Positions 1 to 8,640 are shown, counted from the first letter of the stretch. The stretch: DNA of 64,000 nucleotides from Bifidobacterium platyrrhinorum (GCF_010667645.1 NZ_WHZV01000004.1:62001-126000); one strand, 5' to 3'. Numbers and translations: made by a program. The notes: a model not told the origin generated them from the sequence alone.

Positions 1-299
1 TGGCCACGCTCAAGGTGCTCGGATTCCGCAAACGCGAGATCCACCAGTACGTGAACCGCGAGATGCGCGTGCTCACATGGATGGGCGTGGCGGTCGGCCT
101 GCCGCTCGGCCGATGGATCGGCGGCCTGCTCACCGCCGCGCTCGGCATGCCGTCCCTGTATTTCGAGGTGGATCTGCGCCCGACGAGCTACCTCGCGGCC
201 GCGTTCGCGACGCTCGTCTTCGCCGAGTTCGTCGCCTGGCTCACCAAACCGGTGCTCGACCGCATCGACCCCGTCGGCGCCCTCAAGAGCGTGGAGTAG
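1..299 (+). CDS. FtsX-like ABC transporter permease, C-terminal fragment
   Basis: This is the last 98 codons of a membrane permease; the 5' part lies outside the window and the reading frame is already open at base 3. The first visible residues read ATLKVLGFRKREI, a phrase typical of the FtsX/MacB permease domain just before its final transmembrane helices. Two hydrophobic segments follow (around bases 75-150 and 190-255), and the protein ends DPVGALKSVE, again typical of these permeases (the LRxE/LKxE end). Family knowledge: such permeases pair with a separate ATPase and act in lipoprotein export, peptide efflux or cell-wall control. The partner gene would lie to the left. Which of these roles applies cannot be told from this piece. 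Confidence 0.8.
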   Translation, partial: ATLKVLGFRKREIHQYVNREMRVLTWMGVAVGLPLGRWIGGLLTAALGMPSLYFEVDLRPTSYLAAAFATLVFAEFVAWLTKPVLDRIDPVGALKSVE

Positions 300-414
300 G
301 AAGGCGGGGCGGGAACCGATCCGGGCGAACGGGGCCGACGCCGCCCCGAGCGCGCGTGCGGATGCGCGGAAACCCTCTTCCGCACGAAACAAACGCACGG
401 TAAACTCGCCGACT

Positions 415-1917
415 ATGTCTGACGAGAAGCGCGAAACCAGTAGTCTGCAGTCGGTCGAGAGCCTCGACGCAGGGAACGAGATGGACCGTGGCCTCAACAA
501 CCGCCACGTGCAGTTCATCGCCATCGGCGGCACCATCGGCACCGGCCTGTTCCTCGGATCCGGCAAGTCCATCGCCCTGACCGGGCCGAGCATCGTGTTC
601 GTGTACATCGGCGTCGGCCTCGTGATGTTCATGCTCATGCGCGCGATCGGCGAGATGATGTACCGCGATCCGAGCCAGCACACGTTCATCAACTTCATCA
701 CCCGCTACCTCGGCAACGGCTGGGGCAAGTTCGCCGGATGGTCGTACTGGATCGTGCTCGTGCTCATCGGCATGACGGAGATCACCGCCGTGTCCACGTA
801 CTTCATCACGTTCTTCAACACGTTCGACATCGACCTGACGCCATGGAAATGGCTGATCGAGCTCGTGTTCCTCGTCGTGCTCGCCACCATCAACCTGGTG
901 GCCGTGAAGGCGTTCGGCGAGGCCGAGTTCTGGTTCTCGATGATCAAGATCACGCTCATCTGCGCGATGATCGCCACCGCCGTGGTCATGGTGGTCATCG
1001 GCTACCACTACGACTCGGTGCGCATCCCAGGCCACGACGGCGTCTCGCCCGCCGGCTCGGCGAGCCTCGCGAACCTGTTCGACAACTTCCAGATCGCACC
1101 GAACGGCGGCCTCGCGTTCCTCATGAGCTTCCAGATGGTGTTCTTCGCCTATGAGGCCATCGAATTCGTGGGCGTCACCGTGTCCGAGACGCAGAACCCG
1201 CGCAAGGTGCTGCCGAAGGCCATCAACGAGATCATCATGCGCATCCTCATCTTCTACGTGGGCGCGCTCGTGGCGATCATGTGCATCGTGCCGTGGACCT
1301 CGTTCACGCCGAACAAGGACGGCTCCTTCGCCTCCCCGTTCATCATGGTGTTCCAGTACGCGGGCATCAACTGGGCGTCCGCGCTCGTGTTCTTCGTGGT
1401 GATCACCGCCGCCTCGTCGTCGCTCAACTCGCTGCTCTACTCGGCCGGCCGCCACCTCTACCAACTGGCGAGCGAATCGGATTCGCCGGCGTTCTCGAAG
1501 ATTGGCGTGGTGTCGAAGCGCCACGTGCCGGCCCGCGCGATCCTCATCTCGGCGGGCTGCGTGCTCATGTCGCCGGTCATCAACGCGTTCCCCCAGGTGC
1601 ACAGCGCGTTCGTGCTGTTCTCCTCCGCCTCCAGCGCGGTGATCATCTTCATCTACATCCTCACGATGGTCGCGCACCAGAAGTACCGCCGCTCCGCCGA
1701 CTTCATCAGCGACGGGTTCATCATGCCCGCCTACAAGTTCACGAACACCTTCGCCATCGTGTTCTTCGTGTTCATCTACGTGACGTTGTTCCTCGCCTCC
1801 GACACCATCGGCTCCGGCATCGCCGGCCTGGTGTGGCTTGTGGCGTTCGGCGGCTACTGCCTGCTTCACGACCGCTTCCAGAACCGCGACCTCAAGGCCG
1901 CGCTGAGGAAGCGGTAG
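415..1917 (+). CDS. Amino-acid permease (AAT/APC superfamily)
   Basis: A 500-residue inner-membrane protein with about 12 hydrophobic segments. The N-terminal cytoplasmic part ends in GLNNRHVQFIAIGGTIGTGL, the signature of helix 1 of the AAT family (proton/amino-acid symporters such as CycA, GabP, LysP, RocE). The conserved FxYEAIEFVGVT stretch follows helix 5/6. Length fits the family (450-500). The substrate cannot be read from sequence; the CycA/GabP side of the family is my best guess. The start at 415 has no Shine-Dalgarno sequence, but a TAAACT box ends 8 nt upstream, so the mRNA may be leaderless. The gene appears to be monocistronic. Confidence 0.9.
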   Translation: MSDEKRETSSLQSVESLDAGNEMDRGLNNRHVQFIAIGGTIGTGLFLGSGKSIALTGPSIVFVYIGVGLVMFMLMRAIGEMMYRDPSQHTFINFITRYLGNGWGKFAGWSYWIVLVLIGMTEITAVSTYFITFFNTFDIDLTPWKWLIELVFLVVLATINLVAVKAFGEAEFWFSMIKITLICAMIATAVVMVVIGYHYDSVRIPGHDGVSPAGSASLANLFDNFQIAPNGGLAFLMSFQMVFFAYEAIEFVGVTVSETQNPRKVLPKAINEIIMRILIFYVGALVAIMCIVPWTSFTPNKDGSFASPFIMVFQYAGINWASALVFFVVITAASSSLNSLLYSAGRHLYQLASESDSPAFSKIGVVSKRHVPARAILISAGCVLMSPVINAFPQVHSAFVLFSSASSAVIIFIYILTMVAHQKYRRSADFISDGFIMPAYKFTNTFAIVFFVFIYVTLFLASDTIGSGIAGLVWLVAFGGYCLLHDRFQNRDLKAALRKR

Positions 1918-1955
1918 CGGCCGCCGGTCTTTCCGGGGCGGCGCCGCGGCAATCA

Positions 1956-2033
1956 TCGAGAATCAGGGACGCTTACCGCAAATAAGCGTCCCTTATTCTC
2001 GAAATGGCGGTTTTCCTCGAGAATCGGGGACTC
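1956..2033. repeat. Inverted repeat (20-nt arms) plus a third half-copy
   Basis: Arms at 1956-1975 and 1983-2002 are complementary with a single mismatch and are separated by 7 nt. A third, partial copy in direct orientation (TCGAGAATCGGGGACTC) begins near 2017. The hairpin lies 39 nt after the permease stop and could end transcription, but there is no T-run. The extra half-copy suggests a repeat element rather than a simple terminator. Confidence 0.6.
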
Positions 2034-2105
2034 CGAGATAGGGGTGGGTGGACGATGCGCGTGTAAGAGACCGCTGCCTCGTCCGTCGTGTGCCATGATG
2101 GGGGT

Positions 2106-3146
2106 ATGAGTGCATTGCAGCAGGATCGGAATGGCGGATCGTCGCGGGGGAACGGTGGTGCCGGTGCCGAAACGGGCCGTACGCCCGGTGGCGAATCATC
2201 GAACATCGTGAGGTTCGCGGGGAAGCCGCGGGTGCCGCGCCTCGGCATGGGCACGATGGCGCTCGCCATCGAGGGGCGACCCGACCGTGAGACCGCGATC
2301 GGGACGATCCACGCCGGACTGGACGCCGGCGTGCGCTACCTCGACACCGCGTGGTCGTACTATCTGCCCAGCGCGCCGGGAGTGGACGGCACGGGCGTGC
2401 CCGGCGACTTCGGGTACGGCGAGATGCTGGTGCGCGACGCGCTCGCCACGTGGGGCGGGCCGCGCGACGAGGTGCTCGTCGCCACGAAGACCGGGTACCG
2501 CCGCACGATCGAGGTCGCGGGGGCTTCGACGGGAGATGCTTCCGGCCGCCAGCGCCTGCAGGCGGAGGGGAGCCGCTACGGGTGGATGGCGGACTCCCGT
2601 CCGGAGACGATGATCCGCGACGCGAAGGAATCCGCGCGCCATCTCGGCGTGGACGCGCTCGACCTGCTGTATTCGCACGGACCCGACCCGGCCGTGCCGT
2701 ATGAGGACCAGGTGGGTGCGCTCCGGACGCTGCTCGACGAAGGCGTGATCCGGTATGCGGGCGTCTCTCGCGTGGATAACGCGCAGATCGACGTGGCCCG
2801 CGGCATCCTCGGCGACGGGCTCGTCGCCGTGCAGAACCAGTTCTCGCCCTCGCACCCCGATCCGGAGCGCACGATGGAGCATTGCGCCGAGCTCGGCCTC
2901 GATTTCGTCTGCTGGTCGCCGCTTGGCGGGTTCCTCGACCCGTTCGATCAACGCGCCTATGACCCGTTCCGCGCGGTCGCGGCGGCGCGCGGCGTCTCGT
3001 ACCAGCGGGTGGTGCTCGCATGGGAGCTCACCCGGTACGGCCGTCTGTTCACGATTCCCAGTGCCCGCAACCCGCATGAGATCCGCGATTCGTTCGCCGC
3101 CGTCGACATGCGTCTGACCGATGAGGAGCTGGCTGTACTGGGGTAA
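2106..3146 (+). CDS. Aldo/keto reductase
   Basis: A 346-residue cytoplasmic NAD(P)H-dependent oxidoreductase of the AKR TIM-barrel superfamily. Visible landmarks are GMGTMAL near the N-terminus, the catalytic Asp/Tyr region LDTAWSYY, the catalytic Lys in VATKTGY, and the His in YSHGPDP. The C-terminal cofactor loop reads FTIPSARNPHEIRDSFAAVD. There is an insert of about 15 residues between the Tyr and the Lys strand (PSAPGVDGTGVPGDFG). The physiological substrate is unknown. I chose ATG 2106 because a CATGAT box lies 6 nt before it; an in-frame GTG at 2088 would add six residues. Neither start has a convincing Shine-Dalgarno sequence. Confidence 0.85.
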   Translation: MSALQQDRNGGSSRGNGGAGAETGRTPGGESSNIVRFAGKPRVPRLGMGTMALAIEGRPDRETAIGTIHAGLDAGVRYLDTAWSYYLPSAPGVDGTGVPGDFGYGEMLVRDALATWGGPRDEVLVATKTGYRRTIEVAGASTGDASGRQRLQAEGSRYGWMADSRPETMIRDAKESARHLGVDALDLLYSHGPDPAVPYEDQVGALRTLLDEGVIRYAGVSRVDNAQIDVARGILGDGLVAVQNQFSPSHPDPERTMEHCAELGLDFVCWSPLGGFLDPFDQRAYDPFRAVAAARGVSYQRVVLAWELTRYGRLFTIPSARNPHEIRDSFAAVDMRLTDEELAVLG

Positions 3147-3455
3147 GGGCGGCCGTGGCCGTTCGTCGGTCTCGGCCCGGTCGGGCGTCGCGCCGCTGAT
3201 CGGGCCGAGGGCATCGCATGGCGTGCGGTCGTCGCACGGTGTGGTTTCGGGCATGAAAAAACGGTGCGAATACGATTACGAGCTTTCACAACCACATCCA
3301 TGCGTACCCCCATACGTCTGCCGTGGCGTGGGGCCCGTAATGCCGCTGTACCTCTTTGTGCGATTCGCACCGTTGCGTTGTTTCGTTATGTAATTATGTA
3401 TTGGCGTCGTCGTGTCGCTGTCCGGCGGTCTTGCGCCGTCGGATGTTCCACGCGG
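3147..3455. other. Non-coding stretch with a 12-bp long-range inverted repeat
   Basis: No convincing gene. The only structure I see is a perfect 12-bp inverted repeat, AACGGTGCGAAT at 3260-3271 and its complement at 3363-3374, 91 nt apart. The left arm follows an A-run and the right arm precedes GTTGCGTTGTTTCG. It may be a terminator region for the flanking convergent genes, or a structured RNA. Little can be said. Confidence 0.35.
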
Positions 3456-3599
3456 TCAGTTGCTGTGCGCGCGGCTGACGGAGTTGTACTGGAACGCCCC
3501 GTGCACCAACGCGGCGGTGAAGTGCATGCCGCACATGCCCGCCTCCTCGGCCTCATGGGTGCATCCGGCTATGCTGCATAGGTTACGTGTGATGGACAT
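3456..3599 (-). CDS. 47-residue Cys/His-rich mini-protein (zinc-ribbon-like)
   Basis: A very short gene that I consider real. Its start ATG (3599) is preceded by a good Shine-Dalgarno sequence, AAGGAAGGGG, about 9 nt upstream. The product contains CSIAGCTHEAEEAGMCGMHF, a C-x4-C-x9-C-x2-H pattern like the metal-binding knuckles of small phage and actinobacterial zinc-finger proteins. It is divergent from the MarR gene, and the region between them holds three copies of the palindromic box that also precedes the ABC exporter genes. It may therefore belong to the same regulon. Function unknown. A longer reading to 3665 exists but lacks a ribosome site. Confidence 0.6.
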   Translation of the reverse strand: MSITRNLCSIAGCTHEAEEAGMCGMHFTAALVHGAFQYNSVSRAHSN

Positions 3600-3671
3600 G
3601 GTATGGTTCCCCTTCCTTGGGCCTTGAGCTTCGGTGCCGTGGGTGGCCGTCAGCCGCTGTGCCAACGCTTT

Positions 3672-3840
3672 CGCATCTCACTATACGCTTGCTGCGTTCC
3701 AAAAGTGAGATAACAAATTGATAATGTAAGCTAAGTCACACTATATTGAATTTTTTGAGCGTGTCGGGGGTTGTTTGTCTGCTCTTGCGATCAGGGCGTT
3801 TCGCGCCATTGGATTTTATTTATAGTGTGAGATATATTCG
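3672..3840. promoter_or_regulatory. Putative MarR-regulator boxes in the divergent promoter region
   Basis: Three related half-palindromes recur here: CTCACTATA at 3677-3685, GTCACACTATA at 3735-3745, and TATAGTGTGAG at 3821-3831 (the reverse orientation). The same motif, CTTATAGTGTAAG, occurs at 4477-4489 before the ABC exporter. ACTATA/TATAGT can act both as a -10 box and as part of the operator. The recurrence is seen in the sequence; binding by the neighbouring MarR protein is inferred. Confidence 0.55.
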
Positions 3841-3878
3841 AAGATGATTCATGGGTGATTCGCGGGAAAGGGTGCGCC

Positions 3879-4358
3879 ATGGGCTTTGAGGACGAGGCGG
3901 TGGAGGAGCTGTACTCCAAGGTGTGGAGCCATCGGTCCGCGATGCAGCGCGAACTCAACCGCGGCGCGCACGGCGAGGTCTTCGCCCTGCGCCAGCTCGC
4001 CTGCCACGGCGAGATGACGCCGTCCCAATTGGCCGAATCCCTGCGCGTGAGTTCGGGGCGCGTGTCCACGGTGCTGTCCTCGCTGGAAAGGAAGGGCTTC
4101 GTGACGCGTACGCCCGACCCCTCCGACCGTCGCGTGGTGCGCGTGGCCATCACCGAGGCCGGGCGCGGCCGCGTCGAAGAGGATCTGGAGGACATGCGTT
4201 CCGCGGTGCGGTGGATCTTCTCGCAGATGGGGGAGCGGCGCACGCGCGAGTTCGTGGAACTGACCCGCGAATTCATGACGTACATGTCGATCTGCCATCC
4301 GGGCCAGCCGCGTCCCACCGCCGAAGAGGTGCGCAAGGCGTTCGAAGGGAACGCGTAG
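3879..4358 (+). CDS. MarR-family transcriptional regulator
   Basis: A 159-residue DNA-binding protein. The winged helix-turn-helix is clear: TPSQLAESLRVSSGRVSTVL (residues about 48-67) forms the recognition region and PDPSDRRVVRVAITEAG the wing. N- and C-terminal helices would make the dimer. MarR proteins usually repress themselves and a linked efflux system and let go when a small ligand binds. Here the linked target is the heterodimeric ABC exporter that starts at 4701. The start at 3879 was chosen over the upstream ATG at 3855 because GGGAAAGGG lies 9 nt before it and the family homology begins there. Confidence 0.9.
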   Translation: MGFEDEAVEELYSKVWSHRSAMQRELNRGAHGEVFALRQLACHGEMTPSQLAESLRVSSGRVSTVLSSLERKGFVTRTPDPSDRRVVRVAITEAGRGRVEEDLEDMRSAVRWIFSQMGERRTREFVELTREFMTYMSICHPGQPRPTAEEVRKAFEGNA

Positions 4359-4700
4359 GGCTTTCCCCATCCCCTCCCGTTTCTCCTCCTTCGCCGCCTG
4401 TCGTTGCCGTCCGGCTCGCCCGGCCGCCTTCCGTGCGTTGCGCTTGCGGGGAACACGCCGTTGGGCTTGGAAATATCTTATAGTGTAAGTAATTTAAGGG
4501 GCAAAGATAAATGGGTGGACGGCATCGCGCGATGCGCCACGGCCCGGCAGGGCCGGAGGGCGGCCTGACGGAAAGTCGGGAAACGCGAGGCGAAGGCCGG
4601 CGGCCCCTCCTCCGGCGGTCCCTCCTCCGGTGGAAGGGACGGACACGGCCCGCCGCCCGTCATCCATGTCATCAGACAGATAAGGGGAATCGCACACATC
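4359..4700. promoter_or_regulatory. Promoter with palindromic box and long leader of the ABC exporter
   Basis: No gene here. CTTATAGTGTAAG (4477-4489) is a palindrome with CTTA/TAAG ends and matches the boxes upstream of the MarR gene. It overlaps a possible -10 element (TATAGT, 4480-4485), so bound repressor would block RNA polymerase. About 200 nt of leader follow, including a direct repeat of CCCTCCTCCGG near 4607-4631. An open frame from ATG 4511 overlaps the exporter gene in another frame and is probably not a gene. Confidence 0.5.
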
Positions 4701-6515
4701 ATGTTTCGCATCATGAAATACCTCTCCAAAGGGGAGGTCGCCCAGATGCTCATCGCACTGGTGACCATCGTGGGCCAGGTCTTCTTCGACCTCAAACTGC
4801 CCGACTACATGTCCGACATCACCACGCTCGTCGAGACGCCGGGCAGCGAGATGGCCGACATCTGGGTCGCCGGCGGCAAGATGCTGCTCGTCTCGCTCGG
4901 ATCCGTCGCCTGCGCCGTCGTCACCGGCTTCATCGCCGCGCGCGTCGCCGCCAGCTTCGGCCAACGCCTGCGCTCGCTCGAATTCGCGAAGGTCGAATCG
5001 TTCGGCCCCGCCGAGATGAACCGCTTCTCGACCGCCAGCCTCATCACCCGCTCCACCAACGACATCACGCAGATCCAGATGTTCATCACGATGGGCCTGC
5101 AGCTCATCGTCAAATCGCCGATCATGGCCGTGTGGGCCATCATGAAGATCGCCGGCGACGGCTTCGAATGGACGCTCGCCACCGGCATCGCCGTGGTCGT
5201 CCTGCTCGCCGCCATCGTCGTCCTCATGGCGATGGTCATGCCGAAGTTCAAGGCCATGCAGGCCCTCACCGACGACATCAACCTCGTCGCCCGCGAGAAC
5301 CTCACCGGCCTCAGGGTCGTGCGCGCCTACAACGCCGAGGACTACCAGGAGGCCAAGTTCACCAAGGCGAACAAGGCCCTCACCGACACGCAGCTGTTCA
5401 CCAACCGCGCCATGGCCGTCATGATGCCGCTCATGAACACCGTGATGAACGGCCTCATGCTCGCCGTCTACTGGATCGGCGCGTACCTCATCGACGCCGC
5501 CGGCCTCACCGACAAGCTCACCGTGTTCTCCAACATGGTCGTCTTCTCCAGCTACTCCGTGCAGGTCATCATGAGCTTCCTGCTCATGAGCATGGTGTTC
5601 GTGCTCTGGCCGCGCGCCGACGTGTCCGCGCAGCGCGTGCTCGAGGTCATCGGCACCGAGCCCGCCGTCACGAACGGCGCCGACGGCGCGGCCGACGTGG
5701 AACGCCTCGGCCACGGCGCGCACGGCACCGTCGAGTTCCGCGACGTGAGCTTCACCTACCCCGACTCGCGCGAACCGATCCTCGAACACGTCACGTTCAC
5801 CGCGAAGCAGGGCCAGACCGTCGCGTTCATCGGCTCCACTGGCGCCGGCAAGTCGTCCCTCATCAACCTCGTGCCGCGCTTCTACGACGTGTCCGCCGGC
5901 ACGGTGCTCGTCGACGGCGTCGACGTGCGCGACTGGGACCTCACCGCGCTGCGCGACCGCATCGGCTACGTGCCGCAGAAATCCGTGCTGTTCAAGGGGA
6001 CCGTCGCCGGCAACGTCGCGTACGGCGACGACGCGCGCGCGGCGACGGGCCGCGGCGACGCGACGCGCGCCGACGCCGCGGGCGCCGATATGACGCGCGT
6101 GCGCACGGCGGCCGACGTGGCGCAGGCCACCGAATTCGTGACGCGCATGGACGGCGGCTTCGACGCGCCTATCGCGCAGGGCGGCTCCAACGTGTCCGGC
6201 GGGCAGAAGCAGCGACTCTCCATCGCGCGCGCCGTCTACCGCGACCCGGAGATCCTCATCTTCGACGACTCGTTCAGCGCGCTCGACTTCAAAACCGACC
6301 GCGAGGTGCGCGACGCCCTCGCGACCCACGCGAAGGACGCGACCAAGCTCATCGTCGCCCAGCGCATCGGCACCATCATGAACGCGGACCTCATCGTCGT
6401 GCTCGACGACGGCAAGGTCGTCGGCCAGGGCACGCACCGGGAACTGCTCGACGACTGCGACGTGTACCGCCAGATCGCCGAATCGCAGCTCAGCCGGACC
6501 GAGCTCGGCGCCTAG
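4701..6515 (+). CDS. ABC exporter half-transporter, degenerate-site subunit
   Basis: A 604-residue membrane protein: six-helix exporter domain (residues about 15-320) fused to an ATPase domain. Walker A is GSTGAGKSS (about 378) and the signature is SGGQKQR (about 498). Walker B ends IFDDSFSALD, with Asp where the catalytic Glu is expected, and the switch His is replaced by Gln (VAQRIGT). This is the known pattern of the non-hydrolytic half of heterodimeric exporters such as BmrCD, LmrCD and TM287/288. An Ala/Arg/Asp-rich insert of about 35 residues lies between the Q-loop and the signature. AAGGGGA precedes the start by about 13 nt. The partner gene starts 51 nt downstream. Likely drug or lipid export, controlled by the MarR protein. 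Confidence 0.93.
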   Translation: MFRIMKYLSKGEVAQMLIALVTIVGQVFFDLKLPDYMSDITTLVETPGSEMADIWVAGGKMLLVSLGSVACAVVTGFIAARVAASFGQRLRSLEFAKVESFGPAEMNRFSTASLITRSTNDITQIQMFITMGLQLIVKSPIMAVWAIMKIAGDGFEWTLATGIAVVVLLAAIVVLMAMVMPKFKAMQALTDDINLVARENLTGLRVVRAYNAEDYQEAKFTKANKALTDTQLFTNRAMAVMMPLMNTVMNGLMLAVYWIGAYLIDAAGLTDKLTVFSNMVVFSSYSVQVIMSFLLMSMVFVLWPRADVSAQRVLEVIGTEPAVTNGADGAADVERLGHGAHGTVEFRDVSFTYPDSREPILEHVTFTAKQGQTVAFIGSTGAGKSSLINLVPRFYDVSAGTVLVDGVDVRDWDLTALRDRIGYVPQKSVLFKGTVAGNVAYGDDARAATGRGDATRADAAGADMTRVRTAADVAQATEFVTRMDGGFDAPIAQGGSNVSGGQKQRLSIARAVYRDPEILIFDDSFSALDFKTDREVRDALATHAKDATKLIVAQRIGTIMNADLIVVLDDGKVVGQGTHRELLDDCDVYRQIAESQLSRTELGA

Positions 6516-6566
6516 GGCAAACCGCGTAGGACATACGGAAACAGGACTTTCGAAAGGACATCCAAC

Positions 6567-8414
6567 ATGCCAGGACCAATGGGACACGGCGGACCGGGAC
6601 GCGGCGCCGTCGAAAAACCGCAGGACTTCGGCGAGGTCATGGGCAAGCTCGTGCGCTTCTGCAGGAGCTACATCCCCGTCATCATCATCGCGCTCGTGCT
6701 CGGCGCCACCGGCACGATCTTCCAGATCATCGGACCGGACAAGCTCAAGGACATGACCAACGAGATCGTCAAGGGCCTGCCCGCGATGGTCCACGGCCGC
6801 CCGGTCATGGGCGCCGTCGACTTCGACGCCGTCTCGCGCATCGGCTTCACGCTCGTCGCGCTCTACGTCGGGTACGCGGTGCTGAGCTACGTGCAAAGCT
6901 GGCTCATGGCGAACGTCACCCAGCGCACCGCCCAGCGTCTGCGTGAGGCGATCTCGCGGAAGATCAACAAGCTGCCGCTGAGCTACTTCGACAAGGTGAG
7001 CTACGGCGACGTGCTCAGCCGCATCACCAACGACGTCGACGCCATCGGCCAGACCCTCGGCCAGTCGCTCGGCTCGCTCATCACGTCCGTCACGCTGTTC
7101 GTCGGCGCGCTCGTCATGATGTTCTGGAACAACGTGATCATGACCCTGTGCGCGATCGGCGCGAGCCTCGTCGGACTCGTGCTCATGATGGCGATCATGA
7201 AGGCGTCGCAACGCTACTTCACCCGCCAGCAGGTCGCGCTCGGCCAGGTCAACGGCCACGTCGAGGAGATGTACTCCGGCCACCTCATCGTCAAGGCGTA
7301 CAACGGCGAGGCCGCCGCGATCCGCGACTTCGAGAAGTACAACGCCGACCTGTACGACTCCGGCTGGAAGTCGCAGTTCCTCTCCGGCCTGATGATGCCG
7401 CTCATGCAGTTCATCGGCAACTTCGGCTACGTCGTCGTGTGCGTCGTCGGCGCCGCGCTCGCCATGAACGGCGACATCGAATTCGGCGTCATCGTCGCGT
7501 TCATGATGTACATCCGCCTGTTCACCCAGCCGCTCTCGCAGTTCGCGCAGGCCTTCCAGAACCTGCAACGCTGCGCCGCCGCCTCCGAGCGCGTGTTCGG
7601 CTTCCTCGAGGAGCCGGAGATGGCCGACGAAAGCGCCAAGCCCGCGCTGCTCGGCGAGCGGTACGCGGGCGGCCATGCCGTGCGCGGCGACGTGACGTTC
7701 GAGCACGTGCGCTTCGAATACGAACCCGGCAAGCCGATCATCAACGACTTCAGCGCCGACGTGAAGGCCGGCCAGAAGGTCGCCATCGTCGGCCCCACCG
7801 GCGCCGGCAAGACCACCATGGTCAACCTGCTCATGCGCTTCTACGACATCGCCGGCGGGCGCATCACAATCGACGGCGTCGACACGGCGTCCGTGCCCCG
7901 ATGGAACGTGCACGACCAGTTCTCCATGGTCCTGCAAGACACCTGGGTGTTCCACGGCACCGTGCGCGAGAACATCGCGTACTCCAAGAAGGGCGTCACC
8001 GACGAACAGATCCGTTCGGCGTGCAAGGCCGTTGGACTCGACCACTACATCATGTCGCTGCCCGACGGCTACGACACCGTGCTCGACGAGAACACGTCCC
8101 TGTCCGCCGGCCAGAAGCAGCTCCTCACCATCGCCCGCGCCATGGTGCAGGACGCGCCCATCCTGATTTTGGACGAGGCCACCTCATCCGTCGACACGCG
8201 CACCGAGGAACTCATCCAGAAGGCCATGGACGCGCTCACCGTCGGACGCACGTCCTTCGTCATCGCGCACCGGCTCTCCACCATCCGCGACGCCGACATG
8301 ATCCTCGTCATGAACCACGGCGACGTCATCGAACGCGGCACCCACGAGGAGCTGCTGGCGGCCGGCGGGTTCTACGCCGACCTCTACAACAGCCAGTTCA
8401 CGCTCGGCAGCTGA
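6567..8414 (+). CDS. ABC exporter half-transporter, catalytic subunit
   Basis: A 615-residue partner of the preceding protein. An N-terminal Gly/Pro-rich stretch (PGPMGHGGPGRG) is followed by a six-helix exporter domain and an ATPase domain. Walker A is GPTGAGKTT (about 409). Walker B ILILDEATSSVD keeps the catalytic Glu, and the switch His is present (IAHRLST). The signature is LSAGQKQ, with Ala in place of the second Ser/Gly. So the pair has one complete hydrolytic site and one degenerate site. GAAAGGA precedes ATG 6567 by 9 nt. The last codons and the stop fall inside a long palindromic element (8409-8497). Confidence 0.93.
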   Translation: MPGPMGHGGPGRGAVEKPQDFGEVMGKLVRFCRSYIPVIIIALVLGATGTIFQIIGPDKLKDMTNEIVKGLPAMVHGRPVMGAVDFDAVSRIGFTLVALYVGYAVLSYVQSWLMANVTQRTAQRLREAISRKINKLPLSYFDKVSYGDVLSRITNDVDAIGQTLGQSLGSLITSVTLFVGALVMMFWNNVIMTLCAIGASLVGLVLMMAIMKASQRYFTRQQVALGQVNGHVEEMYSGHLIVKAYNGEAAAIRDFEKYNADLYDSGWKSQFLSGLMMPLMQFIGNFGYVVVCVVGAALAMNGDIEFGVIVAFMMYIRLFTQPLSQFAQAFQNLQRCAAASERVFGFLEEPEMADESAKPALLGERYAGGHAVRGDVTFEHVRFEYEPGKPIINDFSADVKAGQKVAIVGPTGAGKTTMVNLLMRFYDIAGGRITIDGVDTASVPRWNVHDQFSMVLQDTWVFHGTVRENIAYSKKGVTDEQIRSACKAVGLDHYIMSLPDGYDTVLDENTSLSAGQKQLLTIARAMVQDAPILILDEATSSVDTRTEELIQKAMDALTVGRTSFVIAHRLSTIRDADMILVMNHGDVIERGTHEELLAAGGFYADLYNSQFTLGS

Positions 8415-8607
8415 CGGCGCGTTTCCCGCGTTGCGGAGAACTCGACGTACCTTTGTACGCCTTCGTTCTCCGCGCCTTGGAACCGCGCGCGTCAGCTGCC
8501 TCGCTACGCAAATCGCATGATGGGGCGTCCGCCGCGTTGCAGCCCGCTGCGACGTACCTTCGTACGCCTTTGCGGGCGCGCCTTGCGGACGCACGCATCA
8601 TGCGATT
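8409..8607. repeat. Two nested palindromic elements sharing a CGTACCTTYGTACG core
   Basis: Two long imperfect hairpins follow one another. The first (8409-8497) has outer arms AGCTGAC/GTCAGCT, middle arms GCGGAGAAC/GTTCTCCGC and the core CGTACCTTTGTACGCCTT. The second (8511-8607) has outer arms AATCGCATGAT/ATCATGCGATT, middle arms GCGTCCGC/GCGGACGC and the core CGTACCTTCGTACGCCTT. The core is kept while the arms differ completely yet stay complementary. A 22-bp direct repeat flanks the pair (8400-8421 and 8612-8633) and includes the exporter's stop codon. Confidence 0.75.
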
Positions 8608-8640
8608 CGCTACGCTCGGCAGCTGACGGCGCGGCGGCGG

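Noticed and set aside
4511..6529. Open frame with a plausible AAGGGG ribosome site overlapping the first exporter gene
   Set aside because: The product is Arg/His/Pro-rich without homology and the overlapping gene is a clear ABC transporter. At most translation begins here briefly as a leader peptide.
4494..8045. Very long open frame antisense to the ABC exporter genes
   Set aside because: Both exporter genes on the plus strand have full family motifs. The antisense product is His/Asp/Arg/Val-rich with no domain, as expected for mirror frames in high-GC DNA. Similar antisense frames over gatCAB, rho, the oxoproline operon and valS were dropped for the same reason.
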